Part shown: one piece after another, positions 25,417 through 34,600 of the stretch
Layout of the letters: every line of letters begins with the position of its first letter
Position numbering within the stretch: position 1 is the stretch's first letter
Assembly (NCBI GenBank): GCA_016938535.1
Contig: JAFGUL010000088.1
Span: 1-36,238, forward strand
Direction: 5' to 3'
DNA: 36,238 nucleotides
Origin: Candidatus Delongbacteria bacterium
Lineage (GTDB): Bacteria > Delongbacteria > UBA4055
Position numbers and translations under genes: made by a program
Notes under the pieces: generated by a model
Database searches by the model: none
What the model was told of the DNA's origin: nothing
Seen by the model: the letters and a program-made list of their open reading frames with translations, nothing else

Positions 25417-27483
25417 ATGAACAGAATTACACAGCACCCTGTGCTAGATGTCGTCCCGGGACAGGAGGTTGAGTTTTATTTTGACGGGAAACTTTACAAA
25501 GGAAAAAAAGGCGAACCTGTCAGTTCCGCGCTTTTCGCCAACGGTATCAAAGAATTCTCGATACATCAGAAAGATGATGCTCCTCAGGGGATATTCTGTG
25601 CGAACGGCCAGTGTTCTCAATGTACCGTAATAATAGACGGAATGCCTCTGAAATCATGCGTCACTCCATTAAAAGAAGGCATGGATATCAGAACTCTGTA
25701 TCACACTCCCGAGCTCCCGCACGATGACAGAACAGGATTTACTCAAAAGATAGAAACTCTCAAAACCGATGTGCTGATCGTCGGAGGAGGACCTTCGGGA
25801 CTTACTTCGGCACTTGAACTCGCAAAACTGGGCTTTAATATCGTTATCGTCGAAGACAAGGATAAGCTCGGCGGAAAACTTCTTCTTCAGACACATAAAT
25901 TCTTCGGTTCGCAGGAAGACAGCTATGCCGGAACGAGAGGGTTCGAGATCGCAGATCTGCTCGAAAAACAGATCATGGAAAATGAAAATATTACTGTCCT
26001 ATATGAATCCAGCGTAGTCGGCATCTACAAAGATAAAAAAGCCGGCATTTACGCAAATAACGGAAAGTATTCGCTTATAGATTTTGAAGGCATGATAGTC
26101 TCAGCCGGAGCGAGGGAAAAAAGCCTCGTTTTCCCCGGGAACGACCTTCCGGGTGTTTACGGAGCCGGTGCTTTCCAGACACTCGTCAATCGCGATCTGA
26201 TAAGATCTTCGGACAAGGTGTTCATCGTGGGCAGCGGCAATGTGGGGCTTATAGCCGCATATCACGCTCTGCAGGCAGGGATCGGTGTCGTCGGGATCAT
26301 TGACATCATGGACAAAGTATCGGGTTATAAGGTCCATTCAGACAAGATAAAACGAATGGGCGTACCAGTTCATTTGAGAACTACAGTACTTGCCGCTTTC
26401 GGAGAAGGAAAAATTGAGAAAGTTACCGTGGCACAGGTTGACGAGAACTGGGATCCTATACTTGAAACCGCAAAAACTTACGAAACAGACACGCTTTTGA
26501 TCGCAGCGGGACTGACTCCCGTCGATGAATTTTATGAGCAGGCTAAAAAATTCGGTTTCAAGGTGATTAAAGCGGGCGACGCCGACGAGATCGCCGAAGC
26601 AAGTTCAGCTATGTTCGGAGGCAGGATCGCAGGTCTTAAAATGGCAAAAATGCTGGGAAAAGAGATCGATATTGATCCTTCATTTTACGAGAAAGCAGAT
26701 ATTCTCAAATCAAAGCCCGGTGAAGTGTTCGAACCTCGTCCGGTGGTTCTAAAAGAGAATTTCACGCCGGTTTTCCAGTGTCTCGAAGAAATACCCTGTA
26801 ACCCCTGCACGACTGTTTGTCCCAAAGGCTGCATCTCGCTTGAAGGCGATCTGAAGAATATTCTCGACGCTCCGGCTTACACGGTCGACGACTGCATCAA
26901 CTGCGGACTCTGCGTGGCAGTCTGTCCCGGTCTGGCTGTTTCTCTTGCGAGAAAAGCCGGCGATAATACTGCCGAAGTAATACTTCCGCACGAATATATT
27001 CTCAATTTCGTACCCGGCGATAAAATTGAAGTGACCGATATTGACGGCAATACTCTCGAAAAGGCTGAAGTAATTCATGTAAGATTCGTAAAAAAATACA
27101 AGACACACCTCGTTACGGTTAAGATGTCTTTGCAAAACGCTCATAAAGCTATCGGTATCAGAATTCAGGAAAAAGCAATAACAGAACCGTGCGCAGAAAC
27201 TCTTCTAAGCGACCTGCCGGATAACGGTATCGTATGCAGGTGTGAAAGGGTGACTGTAAAGGAGATAGTTGATTTCATAAAAGATTTCAGGGTCAGGGAT
27301 GTTAATCAGCTTAAGCAGATCAGAGTGGGAATGGGTGCGTGCGGTTCAAAGACATGTTCCGTTCTTCTGCCGAGAATTTTCAAACAGGCAGGAGTTAACT
27401 TCTGCGATGTATCTGCAGGTACGATAAGACCGGTAACCGTTGAAGTCCCGATGAGTTCTTTAATTGACAAAAAAGGTAATTAA
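25417..27483 (+). CDS. Fused Fe-S/flavin dehydrogenase subunit (gamma-alpha type of amino-acid/sarcosine-type dehydrogenases)
   Basis: 688 residues with four parts. A 2Fe-2S domain (about 13-95) has Cys61, 66, 69, 81. An FAD/NAD(P)-type oxidoreductase (about 115-420) has GGGPSG at 123-128 and a second Rossmann motif GSGNVG at 272-277. A ferredoxin-like insert (about 455-510) has Cys461/464/468/472 and C-x2-C-x2-C-x3-C at 493-503, room for two 4Fe-4S clusters. A BFD-type 2Fe-2S domain has Cys607, 609, 642, 647. This is the alpha subunit plan of sarcosine oxidase, HcnB and hydroxyproline/proline dehydrogenases, with the small gamma subunit fused in front. The next gene is the matching beta subunit. 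It probably passes electrons from amine or amino-acid oxidation to a carrier; substrate unproven. Confidence 0.88.
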   Translation: MNRITQHPVLDVVPGQEVEFYFDGKLYKGKKGEPVSSALFANGIKEFSIHQKDDAPQGIFCANGQCSQCTVIIDGMPLKSCVTPLKEGMDIRTLYHTPELPHDDRTGFTQKIETLKTDVLIVGGGPSGLTSALELAKLGFNIVIVEDKDKLGGKLLLQTHKFFGSQEDSYAGTRGFEIADLLEKQIMENENITVLYESSVVGIYKDKKAGIYANNGKYSLIDFEGMIVSAGAREKSLVFPGNDLPGVYGAGAFQTLVNRDLIRSSDKVFIVGSGNVGLIAAYHALQAGIGVVGIIDIMDKVSGYKVHSDKIKRMGVPVHLRTTVLAAFGEGKIEKVTVAQVDENWDPILETAKTYETDTLLIAAGLTPVDEFYEQAKKFGFKVIKAGDADEIAEASSAMFGGRIAGLKMAKMLGKEIDIDPSFYEKADILKSKPGEVFEPRPVVLKENFTPVFQCLEEIPCNPCTTVCPKGCISLEGDLKNILDAPAYTVDDCINCGLCVAVCPGLAVSLARKAGDNTAEVILPHEYILNFVPGDKIEVTDIDGNTLEKAEVIHVRFVKKYKTHLVTVKMSLQNAHKAIGIRIQEKAITEPCAETLLSDLPDNGIVCRCERVTVKEIVDFIKDFRVRDVNQLKQIRVGMGACGSKTCSVLLPRIFKQAGVNFCDVSAGTIRPVTVEVPMSSLIDKKGN

Positions 27484-27484
27484 G

Positions 27485-28633
27485 ATGACACATTTTGATA
27501 CAGTAATAATCGGTGCGGGAAGCGTTGGACTTCCTCTGAGCTATTATCTTTCACAAAAAGGACAGAAGGTTGCGGTCGTAGATATGAATCACTCTTACGG
27601 AAGGGGCGAGAACAGGGCGGCGATCGGAGGTATAAGGGCCACTCATTCAGATCCTTCAAAGATAAAGATATGCCAGATGAGCATCGATATCATAAAAAAT
27701 ATGGAAAAAGAACTCGGGCTCGATGTTGACTGGACGGACGGCGGATATCTCTACCCCGTTTATGAACCTGAAAAAGAGAAGGCGTTAAAAGAACTTCTTG
27801 TAAAGCAAAAGAGCTACGGACTCAATATTGACTGGATCAGTCCTGAAAAAATAAAAGAACTGGTGCCCGGCATAAACCCCGAAGGGCTTCTCGGAGGAAC
27901 ATTTTCACCCGGCGACGGATCCGCTTCTCCGCTTAAAACTGCAGGAGCCTATTACAAGCTGTCTCTTGAAGCAGGAACGACTTTCTTTTTCGATGAGACT
28001 GTAACAGGATTTGAAACTGAGAAGGGCACGATTAAAACAATTAAGACAGATAAAAGAGAGCTGACGGCTGATGTCGTGGTCAATGCTTCCGGCGGAAATG
28101 CAAGAGAGATCGGAGCTATGTGCGGACTTGAACTTCCCGTCTATCCCGATTCTCACGAAGCCGGAGTGACCGAACCTGTTAAGAAATTCTTCAGACCAAT
28201 GGTGGTTGACCTGAGAAGCGATCTGCAGAGCGCGAACTTCTACTACTATCAGAACGAGGGCGGACAGATCATATTCTGCGTTACTCCTGAACCGAAGATC
28301 ATGGGAAAGGACAGCGACAACACTTCAGAATTCCTGCCCCTGATCTCAAGAAGAATGACAGAACTGCATCCGAGGATAAAAAATGTAAGGATCAGGAGAA
28401 CATGGAGAGGGCTCTACCCGATGACACCAGACGGATTTCCGATCGTGGGATGGCCGAAAGATATTTCCAACATGTTCCTTGCTGTAGGAATGTGCGGTCA
28501 GGGATTCATGCTTGGACCCGGACTCGGAAAGATCATTTCCGAAATTCTCGCAGATAAAACCGACAAATATGATTTCATACTTGAACAGCTCAGTCTTTAC
28601 AGACAGTTTATAGGCAATGAAATGCTTAAATGA
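27485..28633 (+). CDS. FAD-dependent amino-acid/sarcosine-type dehydrogenase, beta subunit (DAO family)
   Basis: 382 residues. The N-terminal FAD-binding motif DTVIIGAGSVGLPLSYYL has GAGSVG at 10-15. An RAAIGGIRATHSDPSKI segment follows, at the usual flavin-contact site. The C-terminal DAO signature is RTWRGLYPMTPDGFPIVGW followed by AVGMCGQGFMLGPGLGK. This is the beta (catalytic) subunit of SoxB/hydroxyproline-dehydrogenase type. I chose ATG 27485, which lies 2 nt after the upstream stop and has AAGG about 8 nt before it; a TTG at 27464 is in frame but overlaps the previous gene and has no ribosome site. With glyA nearby, sarcosine, glycine or proline-like substrates are plausible, but none is proven. 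Confidence 0.9.
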   Translation: MTHFDTVIIGAGSVGLPLSYYLSQKGQKVAVVDMNHSYGRGENRAAIGGIRATHSDPSKIKICQMSIDIIKNMEKELGLDVDWTDGGYLYPVYEPEKEKALKELLVKQKSYGLNIDWISPEKIKELVPGINPEGLLGGTFSPGDGSASPLKTAGAYYKLSLEAGTTFFFDETVTGFETEKGTIKTIKTDKRELTADVVVNASGGNAREIGAMCGLELPVYPDSHEAGVTEPVKKFFRPMVVDLRSDLQSANFYYYQNEGGQIIFCVTPEPKIMGKDSDNTSEFLPLISRRMTELHPRIKNVRIRRTWRGLYPMTPDGFPIVGWPKDISNMFLAVGMCGQGFMLGPGLGKIISEILADKTDKYDFILEQLSLYRQFIGNEMLK

Positions 28634-28640
28634 TCTTATG

Positions 28641-28665
28641 AGGGGCCTAAACTGCCCCTTTTTTT
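28641..28665 (+). terminator. Rho-independent terminator closing the 19796-28633 operon
   Basis: A 6-bp GC-rich stem (AGGGGC at 28641-28646, GCCCCT at 28654-28659) with a 7-nt loop is followed by a run of T at 28659-28665. It starts 7 nt after the operon's last stop codon. On the other strand no T run follows the stem, so it acts for plus-strand transcripts only. Its T tract overlaps the stop codon of the convergent gene. Confidence 0.9.
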
Positions 28666-30301
28666 ATTTGATCAGCAGCATCTTTCTTGTCAGAGCTTTA
28701 CCGTCAGTCTCAAGTGTGTAATAATAAACACCAGAATTAAATCTTGAACCGTCAAAATCAACAGTGTTTATTCCTGCCTGTCTTACACCGCTTTCAAGCT
28801 GCAAAACAAGTTGACCTGCTATGTTGTAAACACTTAGCCTCACTTGGGCTGTCTTAGCCAGTGAGAACCTGATCTGGGTAACAGGGTTGAACGGGTTAGG
28901 ATAGTTCTGATGGAGTTCAGTTAGGGCAGGTAAAGTTAAATCTTCTTCTATACCGTCCGGTGCAGCCATAATTGCTCTGAAATGATAGTTATAATCTACA
29001 TCCGGAGACCATGACCATTCTGTGCCTGTCCAAGAACCTGAATAAGATCTTTCATAGGCTGTAGTTCCTTCTTCATACGGATCTTCCATCAATGAATACA
29101 CACTGCCTTCGAAGGCTGATATACCGATCCAGAAATCTCCTGACATAGGGAGATAATAACTGCGGAGGTCAATTCTTGTGAATGCTTTTGTGTTAGTAAA
29201 GGAAGCTTCAGGCGTAACGATAAAAGGCTCGATTAAATCTTCTCCGGGGACACCCCCGTTATCAGCCCAGACATGGAATTTCATATCAGCCGAAACATGA
29301 TCGGTATCTTTATAATTCCGTATCAGCGCATAAACAAGCCCGGTGGGCGCATAAATTTCAGTTGATATCTTTACAGCCATAGCCTGGTTATTTTCAATTA
29401 GTTTGTAGTAGCTTACAATGCCTGAATCGTAAATTCTGTGATCACCGCTAATGTATGAATAAGTAGTACTCCCCGTCAAATTACCGAGTAAACTGTCAGT
29501 CATGCAAATCCGGTAATCGATCTGCACTCCGGGTCCGTAGTCTGGTATCGTGAACTCCCAAACATAGTCATGAATATTTACAGCAGGTACTGATAACACA
29601 GTTTCAGATAAATCCAGACAATATTCAATCCATACTGAATCTACACGGTTACTAAAATCAACTATTTCCAGTGAACTTGTATAGCTGAAGTCATTTTCAT
29701 CAAGTTCAGCTTCGTAGAGTTCAGGTCCTTTATGAATTACAGGGAGTGGCGACGGTTCAATAATAACACCCTGCAAAATGATATCATCTATATACATACC
29801 ATCAGCTTCAAGCCCCTGATCAGAACTGAAAACGAACCTGAATGTTACCTGAGAATATCCTGCATAACCCAAGAGTGAAACAGTTTCTTTTGACCATTCG
29901 GATTCTATTCCTGTCCATGTTTTTTTTGTTGTCCAATTAACTCCGTTGTCGTCAGAGACTTCAAAAAACATATAATCAAAATCTGCTTCAATATCATATT
30001 TGATCCAAAAACTTATATACGCATCGTCATAAACCGACAGATCGATCGTATCCTTCCATACAGCAGATGAGTTTTCATCAGAAGTGTAATTTCCGCCGGG
30101 GCTTTCGGTAAGTGAATGTGTGCCGGACATGAAATTCCCTTCATCAAGTCCCCAGTTTCCGTTCAGTGTCCAGCTATCTGTTCCCGATTCAAAATCTTCA
30201 AATACCAAAACCGAATCAGCTTTACTTGTCACTTGAGAAAAATGATCTGCGGCTGATATCAATACCATCGGGATCAGAATTAATATAAAAATCCTCTTCA
30301 T
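28664..30301 (-). CDS. Secreted MAM/choice-of-anchor-J-type protein with T9SS sorting tail
   Basis: 545 residues. The signal peptide covers about 1-17. A beta-sandwich of the MAM/cleaved-adhesin kind lies at about 33-178, opening with VFEDFESGTDSW and ending GMYIDDIILQG. Beta-rich modules follow to about 450 (one Ig-like, one jelly-roll-like with LRSYYLPMSGDFWIGISAF). The C-terminal tail starts ELHQNYPNPFNP at about 461 and ends SGVYYYTLETDGKALTRKM. No protease or glycosidase active site is visible, so it is probably an adhesin or matrix-binding protein delivered to the surface by T9SS. The ATG has a very strong ribosome site (GGAGGA, 6 nt upstream) and its own promoter. Confidence 0.86.
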   Translation of the reverse strand: MKRIFILILIPMVLISAADHFSQVTSKADSVLVFEDFESGTDSWTLNGNWGLDEGNFMSGTHSLTESPGGNYTSDENSSAVWKDTIDLSVYDDAYISFWIKYDIEADFDYMFFEVSDDNGVNWTTKKTWTGIESEWSKETVSLLGYAGYSQVTFRFVFSSDQGLEADGMYIDDIILQGVIIEPSPLPVIHKGPELYEAELDENDFSYTSSLEIVDFSNRVDSVWIEYCLDLSETVLSVPAVNIHDYVWEFTIPDYGPGVQIDYRICMTDSLLGNLTGSTTYSYISGDHRIYDSGIVSYYKLIENNQAMAVKISTEIYAPTGLVYALIRNYKDTDHVSADMKFHVWADNGGVPGEDLIEPFIVTPEASFTNTKAFTRIDLRSYYLPMSGDFWIGISAFEGSVYSLMEDPYEEGTTAYERSYSGSWTGTEWSWSPDVDYNYHFRAIMAAPDGIEEDLTLPALTELHQNYPNPFNPVTQIRFSLAKTAQVRLSVYNIAGQLVLQLESGVRQAGINTVDFDGSRFNSGVYYYTLETDGKALTRKMLLIK

Positions 30302-30346
30302 ACTTTTCCTCCGTAAGTCTTTAACATTCCATTATTGCTTAAGGGT

Positions 30347-30374
30347 AATATAATATTTGTCAGGAAAAATGCAA
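30347..30374 (-). promoter_or_regulatory. Putative promoter for the 28664-30301 secreted protein gene
   Basis: On the minus strand, TTGCAT (30374-30369), a 16-nt spacer, then TATATT (30352-30347). Transcription would begin about 38 nt before the ATG at 30301. The 80-nt gap between this gene and the upstream GATase1-like gene shows no convincing terminator, so read-through from upstream remains possible. Confidence 0.45.
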
Positions 30375-30381
30375 CGCTTTT

Positions 30382-31635
30382 TTATGTCTTCTGCTTCTTC
30401 TTATTCGTTGCAGGGAAAAGTATGTTGTTTAATATAAGTCTGAAACCGGGTGAATTTTTATGCAGTTCTAATTCAGTCGGAGGATCGCCGACATAGTGCT
30501 TATAATCCTCAGGGTCGTGACCTCCGTAGAACGTGAAAAAACCTTTTCCGACCGTCCCATAGACATATTTTACGATATCTGTATTCTGAACTTCACCTAA
30601 GATTACCGTTCCCGGTTTTACCAGCGGCCGTTTGAAAGCAGTTGTCTGTCCCATGAACCCTTTTACGATCCTGGTGTGATTTTGTGTTAAAATGCTCGGG
30701 ATCGGATCGAATTTGGCCGAGAAATCGAAAAGCGTAAAATAATCATTCGTCTCGTTTAAATTCCTGTTAATATGATCGGTCATATCAATATCTGAATACT
30801 CATAAACATAAGGGTTCATTTCCAGGCTGAAGTCGCTGAAAGCAATACACTGGCTGTAGTTTAACTTAGACTGAGCCGAAGGGTCCGCCCCGTCACCGTC
30901 GAACATGGGTCCGCAGATATCTGTTCCGGCAGCAGCGAGAGCTATATCATAGGTGTCAGTTGCACTGCACATTGCGAACATGAATCCGCCCTCCATCATG
31001 AACTGCTTTATCTTGAGAACAACGGAAAGCTTGAGTTTGGATACCTTGGAATAACCCAGATCTCTGGCCTGGCTCTCCTGCCTCCTTACCTGATCTATAT
31101 ACCAGTCGCTTCCCGCATGAGCAGCAAAGAATTTCCCGTACTGGCCTGTAAAATCCTCATGGTGAAGATGCAGCCAGTCGTATCTGGATAATTCTCCCCT
31201 CAATACTTCTCTGTCCCAGAGGGTTTCATAAGGTATCTCGGCATAGGTAAGAGCCATGGTCACGGCATCATCCCATGGAAATTTTCCTTCAGGAGTGTAA
31301 ACAGCGACTTTTGGAGCTTTTTCCAGTTCTACCACATCCATGTTGGATTGCTGTATCTCGTTCAGTATTGATGCGTATTCTGAATTTGAAATTATTTCGT
31401 AGGAAACACCTCTCAAAACACACTGATTGATGATATTCTCATAACCTTCTATCCAGAACGAGCCTCCCCTGTAATTGAGCAGCCATTCGACTTTCGCGCC
31501 TTTTTCTATCGCCCAATAAGCTATGCCGTATGCCTTAAGGTGATCTTTCTGGAAATAATCCATCGCGACCAAAATGTCGCCCGCATGAATAAAGCTGAAT
31601 ATGAATATTATTGAACTTATGAATAATTTTTTCAT
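30382..31635 (-). CDS. Exported GATase1-like protein of the family often labelled 'asparagine synthetase B'
   Basis: 417 residues. A signal peptide (about 1-18, ending IHAG) predicts export. HLKAYGIAYWAIEKGAKVEW and WLLNYRGGSFWIEG are conserved blocks that I recall from Bacteroidota proteins labelled asparagine synthetase B. I see no N-terminal Cys nucleophile and no ATP-pyrophosphatase PP-loop, so that label looks wrong. The core (KVAVYTPEGKFPWDDAV, then HLHHEDFTG at 156-164, GGFMFAMCSATDTYD with Cys223, YGGHDPED with His373) resembles a class I glutamine-amidotransferase/ThuA-like fold with a possible Cys-His pair. Function is unknown. It follows the C25 peptidase gene by 8 nt and probably shares its transcript. 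Confidence 0.72.
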   Translation of the reverse strand: MKKLFISSIIFIFSFIHAGDILVAMDYFQKDHLKAYGIAYWAIEKGAKVEWLLNYRGGSFWIEGYENIINQCVLRGVSYEIISNSEYASILNEIQQSNMDVVELEKAPKVAVYTPEGKFPWDDAVTMALTYAEIPYETLWDREVLRGELSRYDWLHLHHEDFTGQYGKFFAAHAGSDWYIDQVRRQESQARDLGYSKVSKLKLSVVLKIKQFMMEGGFMFAMCSATDTYDIALAAAGTDICGPMFDGDGADPSAQSKLNYSQCIAFSDFSLEMNPYVYEYSDIDMTDHINRNLNETNDYFTLFDFSAKFDPIPSILTQNHTRIVKGFMGQTTAFKRPLVKPGTVILGEVQNTDIVKYVYGTVGKGFFTFYGGHDPEDYKHYVGDPPTELELHKNSPGFRLILNNILFPATNKKKQKT

Positions 31636-31643
31636 CTGATCTT

Positions 31644-34600
31644 TTATTTTACCGCTTTAACATAATAGAATTTTCGTGGTTCTGACACGCTGTAGATCGT
31701 GTATGAAGTTACTGATGTTTCGCCTTCATAAACAAAGTTCGAGTAAGGTTCGTCTGATGAATATATTTTATAGGACGAGGCAGAATTAACAGCGTCCCAA
31801 GTGATAGTGATGTCTGTTCCGAATGATGTGACCGACACATTCTGCGGTGCAGTCAGTAAATTAAAAATACCGCTGTTACGGAGATCTCCCCTGTAATTGT
31901 CGAAAATGCTGCGGTCTGAACTCATATAAGGATAATCGTAAACGACAATGACACCGTCATTTACACCGACAGCAAATTCGAGTGTTCCGTCACTGTCCAT
32001 ATCAGCGACCGCCATGCTGTTAAGTTCGTTCCTTTTCATATCCATGATCTTGAGAGGGAATCCTGGAAGCAGACCCCCGGAATACCCCGAATAGCACCAT
32101 ACCCTGTAATTTGCGTCGGTGAAAAGTATGTCCAGATACCCGTCCCCGTCGAGATCGGCGAGCGAAGGAGGTGATGAATTGTTCTTTGTTATTCTCGGAT
32201 CAAGAGTGACGGGAAAATTCGGGTAATTTCCGAACTGATCATTGAAAATATAGAGCTTTAAAGCAGTTACTACGATTATCTCGGTACTTCCATCATTATC
32301 AACATCGGCAAAATTCACAGGAGGAGTAAGGTCATTAAGAACGGCTGTTTTCATACCGACATTGATTCCGCCGGAGATCACCGGAACTTCAGATAATATA
32401 GAACCGTCAAAAGTTAATCCGAACAATTTTCCGTTTACACTGTCACTTTCGGTAAGAGCGAATAATTCTTTAATTCCATCACTGTCATAATCACAGAATG
32501 AAAGCGAGGTCTGAACTGTCCTCGGTAAAGTATATTCAGTGATCTTTATACCTGTTTCAAAATTATAAACAAGTATCTTTGTGCCGTTATCGAAAATAAG
32601 CTCTCTGACTCCGTCATCGTTCATGTCAACAACAGAAGGAGAATGAACATAATAAGAGTTGGATGATGAGAACAAAGGGTATCCCGGAGCTATTTCCAAA
32701 TTGCCGTCAACATGTTTAAGCATATAAACATAAGCACCCTTAGGGAGACCGCCGATGTTCCCGTTAAAAACGGACATCAGTATTTCAAGAGCACCGTCTC
32801 CGTCATGATCGGCAAGTACCGGAGCGTTCTCCATAACAAAACCGTAAACATTTTTTTGTGCAGATATCAGTCCTGTTTCCATATCTATTACTTTTACAAG
32901 GGTACTGTCGCCCATTTTATACAGGTAATTCACCATATTGTCATTCCCGTTTCCGGTTACATCTCCTACAGCGTACCCCTGCATATCCGAAACCCCGTAG
33001 AATCCCCCGGCTTCTGGCTGATGTATGACTCCTGTTCCGCTGATCAGAGATCCGTCCGAATTTATTCCACCTGCTGCAGAATTTTTAGTAGCAGTTATCA
33101 GCTTTCCTTCAATAAATACTGGGTTATAGCATTCAAAATCAGCTACTTTGAAAGTTCCTGTTCCATAAAGCCCGAAAGGTTCAATAAATACAGGATCTGA
33201 AAATATAAATTCGTAACCATTCTGATCAACAGGGGCGATCCTTGCGTAAACCGGTACATAACCTGTGTTCTCGAATGAAAATAATTTAGAATTTATCAGT
33301 TCGAAATTCCGTTTTTGTGGCAAGGTAAAGCTCTCATCCGAAGAAGTGTAGATATTATAACCTTTCACATCAGGATAGCTACATTCCCATTCCAGATTGA
33401 TCTTTCCTATCGAGTGATCGCCGTACAATCTCAATTCACCTGCACCCGGCACTGCAAACGATATCAGGTCAGAATGATATGTCTTGTCCCCGTTTATCTG
33501 AAAGCTCATTGTGTATGTTTTGGCAGTATCGACCTGGAATTCAAGCGAATCATAAATATCAGAATAACCGTTAATATTCAGTACTGAAACAGGATTTTTG
33601 GACTCATAAAGACTTATTACAGCCTCGTCTATTCTGCCTTTTGCGGGATTTATGAGCCTGGGACTGAATGTTGAACCGGACAGTTTGTATGATTCAAGCT
33701 CAAGTCGTGGTACTGATACCGGGATGAAAAGTTTTTCAGCGTACATGACCGCGCCAGTCAGTTTCTGTATCTCAATATCAACTACTGCGACAGAATCAGA
33801 TACGATAGAGTCATTAGAGTGAAAATACATTTCGAAAAGATCGAAAGCGGTGCTGACCCCTGTTTTTGGCAGTTTAAAATTTACTGAATCTGATATTACT
33901 GAAACTCCTGAATGACTGACAGATGTTATTTTTGCTCTGAGACTGTCTATGAAATCAGGATTTGCTTTAACATTAAGATTAAGACCGATCCCGAAATATT
34001 CTCCATGCTCGACAATACCTGAGCCGTTATCATCTGAAGGATCAACCCCGCTGATCTCAATTTCCAGATCATTTGAAGTTACTGTAGGATACCTGTAAGT
34101 CCTCAGAAAACACTCCTGAGAATAATAGCTGAACGTCACGCTGTCCGATAAAATATCATCGTATGAAAGACTGAAATTGCTTCCGGTTGCTTTCGTTTTT
34201 GCCAGTATTTCCGTACCTGAACTCAATGTAACGAAAACTGTATCGTTCGGAGTTGTACTGAATGTTCCGTTGACAGTATATTTTCCTTTTTTGAAGGAAC
34301 TGATACTTGAAATATTTATGGTCATCGGCTCGCTCAGGAAAGGTTTGTTTGAAGGATCACCCTGAAGATTATAAGCATAGGCAAGGTATTTCTTTGTTGC
34401 TTCCGTACTTCCCAGAGTAGTATTGATGTCTCCGAAAATGATCCTCGCATCTGCCAGACTTTTACCGTAGCTCAGACCACCGTTCAGACCTTTGAAGATA
34501 TAGGAAATGAACTTCTTAGTGTGAGCTATAAATTCATCCGAGTCGCTTCCTATGTAATTGACGCATCCACCTTCAGGACTGATCATGGCTTTTCTCGAAA

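Noticed and set aside
27464..27484. TTG start extending the DAO-family gene upstream
   Set aside because: It would overlap the preceding gene and lacks a ribosome site; ATG 27485 has AAGG at a good distance and gives the standard FAD-motif position.
30353..30390. Possible terminator after the GATase1-like gene (A-rich and T-rich arms around GCGTTGC)
   Set aside because: The arms do not pair properly and the GC part is too short for a stable stem.
32712..33200. A 162-codon open frame on the plus strand
   Set aside because: It is antisense to the C25 peptidase gene, whose VCBS repeats run through this region; the composition (Cys, His, Tyr, Ser rich) is typical of a shadow.
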